From the NCBI RefSeq assembly GCF_018882385.1, contig NZ_JACVON010000001.1, positions 170,942 through 234,941 of the forward strand: DNA of 64,000 nt, in the 5' to 3' direction. Below the pieces are notes generated by a model. That model saw only the letters and a list, made by a program, of their open reading frames with translations, had not been told where the DNA came from and did not search any database. How positions within the stretch are numbered: position 1 is the first letter of the stretch; each line of letters begins with the position of its first letter. This document shows, piece by piece, positions 62,801-64,000 of the stretch. This stretch comes from Polynucleobacter sp. 30F-ANTBAC. Lineage in GTDB: Bacteria > Pseudomonadota > Gammaproteobacteria > Burkholderiales > Burkholderiaceae. Both the position numbers and the translations under genes were made by a program.

Positions 62801-64000
62801 TGGCTTGGCTTCAAACTACCAATTGCCAACGCTGAATCGTGCAAATGCGCCGGTGACGATTAATCCTAAAACAGTTGCTCTAAGTGCATCGAAGACCTAT
62901 GACGGCACGACCTCGTTAACGGGTAAAGTCACCATCACGACCGGTGTTGGCTCGGAAACACTCACATATTCTGGCGCAACAGCAAATAATGCGAACGTTG
63001 CAACTACTGATAAATACATTAGCGCTATTACCTTGGTTGATGGTACCAATGGTGCTGCTACTAACTACCAATTGCCAACGCTGAATCGTGCTAATGCACC
63101 CGTGACGATCAATGCAAAAACTGTCACATTAAGTGCTGAAAAAACATACGACAGTAACACTTCATTGACCAATTATGTGACTGTGACAACCGGTGTTGGC
63201 TCAGAAACGCTCACATATTCTGGCGCAACAGCAAATCATGCCAATGTAGCCACTACTAATAAGTATATGGATGCCATTACCTTGGTTGATGCAAGCGATG
63301 CTTCAGGTGGCTTAGCTTCAAATTACCAATTGCCAACCTTGAATCGTGCTAATGCGCCGGTGACGATTAATCCTAAAACAGTTGCTCTAAGTGCATCTAA
63401 GACGTATGACGGTACAACCTCTTTAACGGGTAAAGTCACCATCACGACCGGTGTTGGCTCAGAAACACTCACATATTCTGGCGCAACAGCGAATGATGCC
63501 AATGTAGCCACTGCTAATAAGTATATTGATGCTATTACCTTGGTCGATGCAAGCGATGCTTCAGGTGGCTTGGCTTCAAACTACCAATTGCCAACCTTCA
63601 ATCGTGCTAATGCGCCGGTGACGATTAATCCTAAAACAGTTGCTCTAAGTGCATCTAAGACGTATGACGGTACAACCTCGTTAACCGGTAAGGTCACTAT
63701 CTCGACCGGTGTTGGCTCAGAAACACTCACGTATTCTGGCGCTACAGCAAATGATGCCAATGTAGCCACTGCTAATAAGTATGTGGATGCTATTACCTTG
63801 GCTGATGGTACCAATGGTGGTGTTGCAACTAACTACCAATTGCCAACGTTGAATCGTGGTAATGCACCAGTGACGATCAATGCAAAAACTGTCACATTAA
63901 GCGCTGAAAAAACATACGACAGTAACATTTCATTGACCAATTATGTGACCGTGACAACTGGTGTTGGGTCAGAAACACTCACGTATTCTGGCGCTACAGC
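41892..64000 (+). CDS. Giant two-partner-secretion exoprotein (adhesin 2, 3' end outside window)
   Basis: This frame stays open from the ATG at 41892 to the window end, at least 7369 residues. It is the TpsA partner of the transporter 2 bp upstream. The signal peptide is 1-19 (AYA|Q) and the TPS domain starts near 24 (ALPTGGRVVAG). WLLDP motifs recur near 377 and 947. A beta-helical part is followed by a first DSWD insert (about 1116-1256), PATR repeats, a glycine-rich insert (1650-1887), a four-copy repeat near 2750-3190, more PATR repeats, a second DSWD insert (about 4794-4950), an unassigned globular insert (about 5333-5555), and from about 6145 a YDG array. The C terminus is not visible. 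Its N-terminal part is almost identical to adhesin 1, whereas the distal architecture differs. It is expected to form a surface fibre. Confidence 0.92.
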   Translation, partial: MKSPWISLVLMSLAGGAYAQSSADALPTGGRVVAGQANITQTTNTMNVVQTSQRAVVNWNSFNIGSNARVEIIQPNAQAVIHNRVVSASPTQIDGMLKSNGQVVISNAKGVTFGTSAQIDVGAIVATTMDINDKDFMDGKNTYKGDGTGAVVNYGKIQTNDAKGYVALLAPEVRNEGYILARGGAANTVAMASGSQITLDFRGDQLMNVKVDASAFKSLIENKRLVQVEGGLVVIAANSAAQLMGSVIKNSGRISTSSMVRHGGIVEILADTVQNLGSIVANAMGSTGNGGQISLKGNTIALADSSKIKANAKEQGNGGQIIVLSNKKTQVSGILEAMGGKTRGNGGFIDTSSKEVLEISSQTKVDTSARNILGKAGTWLLDPMDLLITSSFAQVISDALQNNNVTVQIQGNVCSGGSCTQNGSGNLTIDQGVTITKTGSARTVLTFLADGTFFNYGTINQAAGSILDVVIHAQDVNLAQNSSIEVNKVTITAVNSVTGYGSIVGAGSNPLVNILANVFNFHGAITVNSRNQVTVNNANGSTSNATGSNTASNTTVGTIRIAADELTLASTGKLEANGDINGGSITLTANGTGHIIIEGVIQTNGGNGRGGEITISQADDIHINNAIIQSNANNGGSIQIITNSGDLILKNALIQTNGSNGRGGSIGISATNNTLISDSNIEAKGFNQGGRILIGNDADNGTLPFSISVTLDNTNIDVSGINNLNNQDINQIKIDTQNDLLINNSSLKANGEQGGQIYLNSHYQDIVFDHSVIQTNGSNGRGGTVEISSNSGSLTINSTIQATGATVGGTVLLTADHILLDSNTLIDVTGNTGGGSVLVGGDWQGGNNQDIRVVQNRDIHQSTTVTMKDEVIIDASAKINGDGGVVVLWSDITNSGSITEVHGTIYSRGGNNGGNGGQIETSASTLNIDGVVVDTQAINGRSGLWLLDPYNFFMVNSIATVAANLNTTDVEITTASSTIISGFTTEYFGYGHIIFTLDLTYTGSRNSVLTLNADGDIYIQGNISAAGTGKLGINFNASGDQVYLSGNITTNGGAVTFSANDVHFQKTSGAQSITTNGGNLSFNTSNILLLRQGGTLTLDTGAGSLNLGSGSVSITNTQYGITEPTLLMEWGGRSNNGERYYYNNIVAGREYSLRLWIMDSWDAEQGELIFSTNSTARQNEYFIFWTKANANSDPKLYDTGASAGTLYTVGPVGHYGHHSSFTDVYVDITFKTTQNGYIRTWNNLNEDVSNESFEIQNLRETGFSSNSGFTTGGRSLSLVSTGGQITGSGNISDLASLTVNTNNASSSLSGAISGSGTTLTKEGTGTLRLTGSNSYTGLTTVSSGALNLAPSGVGEIRLSGGMVNNANVSFDGSMGGIIGGGTFINGASGSGTWNVSGTTSGRGQYNNRLVLEGNTTISGQVTVTNYGNFWLESTGINSTSPIFLDGANTYLNIYNLTNTLMKIGALSGNGKVEAAGGGVLSLSLGNGDGSATFGGVIANSSAVMALTKAGSGTQTLSGTNTYTGNTTISAGTLSITGTLGSGNYSGTISNAGVLNINSSSNQILNGIISGAGSLTKSGSGTLYLTGNNTYSLGTTVSAGTIGVYHNSALGSGSVSMTDSTTLLLGRAVTEVANSISVTGSVTAAIDSSVEYLLVGGGGGGGGIIGGGGGGGGLVMNTANLVGDLAVTVGAGGAGGYYWNSSSQQGQNGGDSRLGTIVAAGGGGGGGYGNNQTGFAGGSGGGGANTLNGGSSSYATDGISYTYGNPGGNSQANQSGGGGGAGGAGGNAIGTTSGAGGAGGIGIYSSISGTLTGYAGGGGGGVRINWGTAGAGATSFGGGNGTASRSYAGYGVANTGGGGGATGFTEGTQNAGELWAGYGGSGIVIVRYLGGVASTASGAGATGAAGTALAAGYYVHTFTTVGSGTLSLSPIPTKTFSGVVSGTGNLNVNATGGTVTLTGTNTYSGNTSISGGTLVIGGSGSLNSGNYAGTISNAGTLIYASSANQTFAGVISGVGSLIKNTSTSTLTLSGSSTYTGGTTVSGGLVKAGIASTGSAGSVTNGAFGTGLVTVQSGFTADLNGYAQANAFNLSGTGLSSNGALINSTSTALTLPGAITLAADTTIGSTGDLTISGQITSATFGLALKNGGNYTFSNTSNTLSTIAATGIASLTLTNNATLTVGTVNSIAGISSAGTISLTANVIVLNGNLSIITSTTDGLSLLSKTHITNSSATTINTQGGDLIIASNIDDATDTDTTTNGYVNLREGLTVNTRGGDITIGGGNGSGSSYALGSSATGWTEGVRIDKVLSLVSGNGNISIKGKSYAASVASTTGGAAFGIYYLISAGVINSGTGTIYIEGYSQTTNTSTYGSGLLFALNNSNTTTITSANTTADAIKLLGIATGTGGDTWGMEIETSSPVNIYAAGAGGGITLSTSQKVANHDVVIRSELQILATSGDIKLLGSQNISGSQGSLTASFWTSANVYIGAKAGTSITSSSSDVYMTYQDHYHSGLRPYITTSGKFIWMSPSDSFSATVDTGWFTFSGISGLYVGKATNAYDISMTVSDITVAGPVEMTSMSGTTANVYIGKALTVTGANAWITLKAAEYVYNDGAISMTGTGANRFTVMAGRDFYSNASISGATGKPMTVDIYADVDNTGGGQIVLNSSSRILSYGGNITLRGGTGDTTTGCAAAKTCIAGYASNSGGDWIGWNGSYWNPGYQDNVSGIVIVSNGSIDAGAGSITMMGRTSDASSYGVLVYNGGTTIKAGGDITITGITASGGSGWGVDIESGTLWSTAGNISITGTGSNGIYFASQTIVAGNATSNPSSGGTITINATGNTSGYYGLRQNASSIEAVGAVTITATAIANHAYRLEGTGGRVQSAADITISATQGSWGLTMYNNSLIQSTAGNIAITSNGTGGGMYFGTTGGIYASSNTSTPTAVPTAGGTLTINATGDGQYGIQGVTGSLVSFGAMNITVRGAGAYEGFYIAGSGSFRAVGNITIDSATSGAHWGFALYDSRVIQSTEGNVSLTAIGNYGVHLNGSIAASTSATDTSASTVPATGGSVTISATGRTQQGLEMVAGSLIANNAITITGSATGGYHGVYIAGTGSLKAVGNIVITASTAGAQWSFYQTGSRFIQSTIGNISITSTAAAGYGVYMSGGGLVAGNNTTTPTAGGTITINSSSSYNDITGAALRLDGTSTKIIAYGDISIYANGAALGLNGVNQQGHGIILWGESQVVRSFNGAISMTGYANRSAGGVANWANASGGITLYSDGATIQAKGNVTLNGVSSQGIGLYLTAYDGNGGGITSDTGNIVMNGLSNNASYGGVLIRLPVTATLGSVTISAAGQNYGYYQDNWSGSVSAKTDVNIIGYATAGHGVYLGIGSISSSNGNVVFSGYTSSATTTDYGIYSNAINASASNGSVTFQGAKLDTVTTLANAVSNLSGGSPAPLFAIADSATPAFAATKGLNWTGAVTANTSTGYVLINAKAPSITGAITAYGIALLANNQSYTLNNTSNSIKAFAADIGTGSLNIATNSNLEIGSYGSVEGFTGSGLTVTSTATLTQTKPISVSNLTLAGTGGVFDLDQANTISTSIALNSGTLKVSNAAALGASTTPITLGANSILLSNVSTLTLSNPIVMSGAATINAPSGHTFTLGGIISSSGNLTINSPTTNTGTVIFTGANTYSGTTTISAGTLQIGSGSTTGVLGTGAVTNNAALIFNRSNDFTVSNTISGTGSVTKEGSGKLTLSTGQSTYSGGTTVNSGTLILNDIYNNSNGVILGVLNVNANGIVQLTGSTSAFGWSGNRVSTININGGLVEVVGAVQHIWNATLNFNGGGTLRSNSGTSSNSTTSYWEWGGVTVNVTNPSSEAQIAGRINLRSDLGTSTFTIADGVATNDLLVSAAITQASAMGFTKAGAGTMIVSGANTNTGAITVNAGTLAVTNDAGLGTTAGGVTVASGAILDLQNITVGTESLTVNGGTITTSTGTSSLSGTVALGANSTVNVAGTQLTLSGIISGTNFGITKTGTGILVLSAANTYTGAVTVSAGTLAVSNATGLGSTAGGVTVANGATLDLQNVTVGAESLTVNGGTIATSTGTSSLSGTVALGANTTVSVAGTQLTLSGIISGTNFGITKTGAGILVLSAANTYTGVTTISGGILSASSLANGGSNSNIGASSNAATNLVFDGGTLRYTGAAASTNRLFTITDNGGALNASGTGALDFTNSGAIAYIGSAARTFTLNGASAGDNKLTAVLADNTGLTSVTKSGAGTWWLSGANTYTGGTTISEGILELGNAAALGSTSGTVSVASGAALDLNGQTVTNTNALTLRGTGISSGGALINSSATAASYAGAISLASNSSISTTNGNITLSGQISGTASLTKVSSYTLILSGTNTYSGGTTISAGTLSINADANLGSGNISLGGGTLSITGSAAFSSAKNFTLTAASTINNSNAGGATLSGTVSNGAHTLTVDTSQAMTMSGVIGNGSGGLTKTGTGVLTISGANTYTGLTNINAGTLKLDNAGALGTAAAGTAVASNAVLDLNGQTITNLEALTINGTGISSGGALINSSETAASYAGNITISSATIFNTASGITISGTVTGGSSTNTLLLTGGGNYTLNNASNVISTFAGQVGSLTLRSSNLLIGAASAVTGLSATGNITINVTGDIVANSAIGYSGSTAGTLSLTAGDDIFINSTIASSDGALGVQLTAGASTGYIGIENNITTRGGAVTITAPTIALQQNSFAINTTAPSGAGGAVTFTGPVLLAVDAADIAINTGGGNINFSSTVDSASSYLRQADLFTDIVSTTDGWSSSSTNTSTAWGTILGLYTTGPLTRTFNLGGAGRTITFEFYRLDSWDSEYFDITIGSRIFRGQFLCCQTTDAAHMLSAASQTVGSYTTTITSQGIASPNVNASWNDSKYLITIAAPSSSINQTISLSSTLDSANNDESWGTRNFTVSAANTVFMANASGLVVNAGAGNVTVNGAMGATKNVGNTAFTGAQITATSINLWGSSAPLYINNSAASSITGAISQAKLTKDGSGTLTLSGTNTYAGVTTISAGTLSVATIGDGGVAGNLGQATNAAANLVLNGGTLKYTGTTASTNRNFTLISGTNSTIDIASALSTLTMSGASTSTTGGLTKAGAGTLLLSGASAYTGLTTVSAGTIKLGSAGSGTNTPLGTATSGTVVMSGAALDLNGYNLVTAEALTISGTGVSTSGALFNSSATASTYLGAITLAADSTIKSTGDLTLSSTVDGAFALTVTNTGTVGFRSRVGSSASRLASISVSGPVNLSSDVWTTGAQTYSSNVGVNDEISLNSSSGGVTIGGTVTGIQIPSTLLYETTSATRAIDATSYSANNSGSFSGAITRITYRMEVKVGTTPYWVEVSFDPWANNLTASDLRIPDLSNNLVVQKIVQNMVVKSNQTSGISGTATAVNVGSGFTGYLELWPWNYGTEASAPIGVPTGDITKYDFNDTHNSNGVYGSFQVHNITAGSTQTVLAWNNHTATTPDVGMGNYIGTAGNSNGHTDWTFTGGNATSLGKVDFKLQVRVNERNPGLTINGGTGAVSVTGNVSGLNALTINSNATTSTITGSISDASGSATTLTKQGTGTLVLNGANSYTGATTVSAGTLKLGHATALGTAATGTTVASGAVLDLNGQNVSNAEALTISGDGISSGGALINSSSTAATFGGLITLADDTLIVGETGTIALSHAGTITGAYDLTLGGAQGGSITSIVGISTGSLTKVGAGTWTMSGLNTYTGGTDIDAGILKAGSAKPFGAASGTVTVADGAVLDLNGQTFTNAYALTLNGMGISTSGALTNSSSSTGVYIGAITLGSDSAIGGTGGAISVTGSVNASANNYGLAFIGTKAISLSSTSNALRTIASNTTVGAITVVNTGDLEIGSVTDGVSTYNGITSWGAINIRTTGDLTISQDVATTSTSKSATAPALLLSAGSGEAAGSITKNILLVNSPEFTVGTGGAANFYTGGLTESADLKAYAEAQTNNNTATYYSTLTTQPTTAGYNVVYRGTPPYIYVTIVDGQSSTYGTASGLSFWYSTSASSYGSSYIPGLLSTLTTAQTFTAGATTMNVNVAGITGTIDISTTLSSTLNATTYNLTLNPTLALTGVPGVSFLAGDAKSFVVNPKTVTLSASKTYDGTTSLTGMVTITTGVGSETLTYSGATANNANVATTDKYISAITLANGTNGGAATNYQLPTLNRANAPVTINAKTVTLSAEKTYDSNTSLTNYVTVTTGVGTQTLTYTNAAANDANVATTDKYISAITLADGTNSGVATNYQLPALNRTNAPVTINPKTVALSASKTYDGTTSLTGKVTITTGVGSETLTYSGATANDANVATANKYINAITLADGTNGGVATNYQLPTLNRANAPVTINAKTVTLSAEKTYDSNTSLTNYVTVTTGVGSETLTYSGATANDANVATANKYVNAITLVDASDASGGLASNYQLPTLNRANAPVTINTKTVTLSAEKTYDSNTSLTNYVTVTTGVGTQTLTYTNAAANDANVATTDKYISAITLADGTNSGVATNYQLPALNRTNAPVTINPKTVALSASKTYDGTTSLTGKVTITTGVGSETLTYSGATANDANVATANKYINAITLADGTNGGVATNYQLPTLDRANAPVTINPKTVALSASKTYDGSTSLTGKVTITTGVGSETLTYSGATANDANVATANKYIDAITLVDTSDASGGLASNYQLPSLNRANAPVTINPKTVALSASKTYDGTTSLTGKVTITTGVGSETLAYSGATANDANVATANKYINAITLADGTNGGVATNYQLPTLNRANAPVTINAKTVTLSAEKTYDSNTSLTNYVTVTTGVGSETLTYSGATANDANVTTTDKYISAITLVDGTNGGAATNYQLPTLNRANAPVTINAKTVTLSAEKTYDSNTSLTNYVTVTTGVGSETLTYSGATANYANVATANKYVNAITLVDASDASGGLASNYQLPTLNRANAPVTINPKTVALSASKTYDGTTSLTGKVTITTGVGSETLTYSGATANNANVATTDKYISAITLVDGTNGAATNYQLPTLNRANAPVTINAKTVTLSAEKTYDSNTSLTNYVTVTTGVGSETLTYSGATANHANVATTNKYMDAITLVDASDASGGLASNYQLPTLNRANAPVTINPKTVALSASKTYDGTTSLTGKVTITTGVGSETLTYSGATANDANVATANKYIDAITLVDASDASGGLASNYQLPTFNRANAPVTINPKTVALSASKTYDGTTSLTGKVTISTGVGSETLTYSGATANDANVATANKYVDAITLADGTNGGVATNYQLPTLNRGNAPVTINAKTVTLSAEKTYDSNISLTNYVTVTTGVGSETLTYSGAT
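42031..43460 (+). repeat. Near-identity block 1 shared with adhesin 1
   Basis: Gap-free match to 13003-14432. It includes the TPS domain core and the first WLLDP segment. The flanking signal-peptide region and the DNA after 43460 are clearly different between the genes. Confidence 0.9.
43647..44013 (+). repeat. Near-identity block 2 shared with adhesin 1
   Basis: Match to 14571-14937. The proteins separate again right after PFSI: adhesin 1 continues toward its second WLLDP, while adhesin 2 gains about 700 bp of extra beta-helix before its own. Confidence 0.9.
45237..45660 (+). other. Globular insert 1 with DSWDxE-like motif in adhesin 2
   Basis: A segment rich in aromatic and charged residues interrupts the Ser/Thr/Gly repeats. 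It carries SLRLWIMDSWDAEQGELIF (DSWD at 45366-45377). A related segment occurs at 56271-56740. It is probably a beta-sandwich binding module; I cannot name the family. Confidence 0.55.
45690..46700 (+). repeat. PATR repeats, group 1 of adhesin 2
   Basis: Phrases such as GTTLTKEGTGTLRLTGSNSYTG (here split by substitutions) and LTKSGSGTLYLTGNNTYS recur at about 45840, 46400 and 46610, matching passenger-associated beta-helix repeats. Confidence 0.7.
46839..47552 (+). other. Glycine-rich domain inserted in adhesin 2
   Basis: About 238 residues begin with EYLLVGGGGGGGG, contain many runs of 3-8 glycines with scattered aromatic residues, and end in GGSGIVIVRY. This beginning and end are typical of a known glycine-rich domain found in bacterial surface proteins and phage tail adhesins. 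It is spliced between two PATR segments, so it is a discrete insert and not simple low complexity. Confidence 0.75.
47640..48040 (+). repeat. PATR repeats, group 2 of adhesin 2
   Basis: After the glycine-rich insert the beta-helix resumes with TVTLTGTNTYSGNTSISGGT (about 47750) and a second copy near 47970. Confidence 0.65.
50150..51430 (+). repeat. Four-copy ~117-residue repeat in adhesin 2
   Basis: The marker (I)QSTxGNI occurs near 50258, 50596, 50948 and 51300, spaced 338, 352 and 352 bp. Units share GGTxTINATG, a YGI/YGV phrase and AVGNITI. The pattern suggests diverged tandem duplication of beta-helix segments. Confidence 0.7.
52560..55560 (+). repeat. PATR repeats, group 3 of adhesin 2
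   Basis: At least eight PATR units with ANTYTG/ANTYSG phrases. Two neighbours, beginning near 53700 and 54030, are 330 bp apart and highly similar in DNA (AGTLAVxN, VTVGxESLTVNGGTI), showing recent tandem duplication. Confidence 0.75.
56271..56740 (+). other. Globular insert 2 with DSWDxE motif in adhesin 2
   Basis: TFEFYRLDSWDSEYFDITIG (DSWD at 56463-56474) closely resembles the segment near 45366. It includes adjacent cysteines in FLCCQTT. It sits between a beta-helical part and the next PATR unit. Confidence 0.55.
57000..59320 (+). repeat. PATR repeats, group 4 of adhesin 2, interrupted by a globular insert
   Basis: PATR units occur near 57005, 57310, 58710 and 59140. The part from about 57889 to 58554 is an unrelated globular insert listed separately. 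Confidence 0.7.
57889..58554 (+). other. Unassigned globular insert in adhesin 2
   Basis: About 220 residues with high Trp/Tyr/Asp content (YWVEVSFDPWANN, YLELWPWNYG, NGHTDWTF) that do not follow the repeat patterns. The look is that of a beta-sandwich, possibly carbohydrate-binding, module. I do not recognise the family with confidence. Confidence 0.45.
60325..64000 (+). repeat. Near-identical YDG-domain tandem array in adhesin 2 (continues past window)
   Basis: Fifteen unit starts (lysine of the KTYD motif) are at 60354, 60606, 60858, 61110, 61368, 61620, 61872, 62130, 62382, 62634, 62892, 63141, 63399, 63657 and 63909. Spacings are 249, 252 or 258 bp, always whole codons. Two unit types exist: A (SASKTYDGTTSLTG) and B (SAEKTYDSNTSLTN), in the order A B A B B A A A B B A B A A B. 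Units of one type are almost identical in DNA, which implies recent amplification and gene conversion. Confidence 0.92.

Noticed and set aside
60325..64000. Regular direct repeats considered as CRISPR or satellite DNA
   Set aside because: The period is a whole number of codons, the reading frame is continuous, and the translation is a known surface-domain type.
12834..64000. Insertion sequence or prophage carrying the adhesin locus
   Set aside because: I found no transposase, integrase, phage gene or terminal repeats; the long direct repeats are coding duplications between the two adhesins.

Overview
The window looks like the chromosome of a moderate-GC betaproteobacterium of the Burkholderiales. 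The gene order lon, tRNA-Val, ppiD-like and the single-chain purL with its own glutaminase domain fit that group. A Polynucleobacter-like freshwater lineage is my best guess, from protein style and base composition alone; this is an inference and not a search result.

Left part (1-12.4 kb) is housekeeping DNA: the end of the ATP-dependent protease gene lon, a tRNA-Val(UAC) with a good promoter, a PpiD-like periplasmic chaperone that appears to lack its parvulin domain, an orphan membrane histidine kinase, the divergent pair tesA / ybbA-like ABC ATPase, purL, a short relic of a CopG-type antitoxin, and a spermidine-synthase-like protein.

Right part (12.4-64 kb) is one surface-adhesin locus. 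It holds an 8410-residue two-partner-secretion (TPS) exoprotein (12834-38066), a LuxR-type regulator fused to seven predicted membrane helices (38737-39885), a TpsB/FhaC-type outer-membrane transporter (40156-41889), and a second giant TPS exoprotein that starts 2 bp after the transporter and is still open at the window end (41892-64000, at least 7369 residues). The exoproteins occupy about three quarters of the window. Both begin with a signal peptide and an almost identical TPS secretion domain, then diverge into different repeat architectures. Adhesin 1 has 12 copies of a ~240-residue unit, a long array of MBG/YDG-type domains, autotransporter-type (PATR) repeats and a C-terminal cysteine pair. 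Adhesin 2 has a parallel beta-helix, PATR repeats, an inserted glycine-rich domain, two related globular 'DSWDxE' inserts and a near-identical YDG array that runs off the window.

The simplest model is that one transporter exports both exoproteins and that the membrane-bound LuxR protein between them controls the locus. The upstream regions of adhesin 1, the regulator and the transporter share TTAACC/GGTTAA-type inverted repeats that could be its operators. Two separate blocks of near-identity between the exoprotein genes, divided by a divergent segment, point to gene conversion. I saw no insertion sequence, CRISPR array or prophage.
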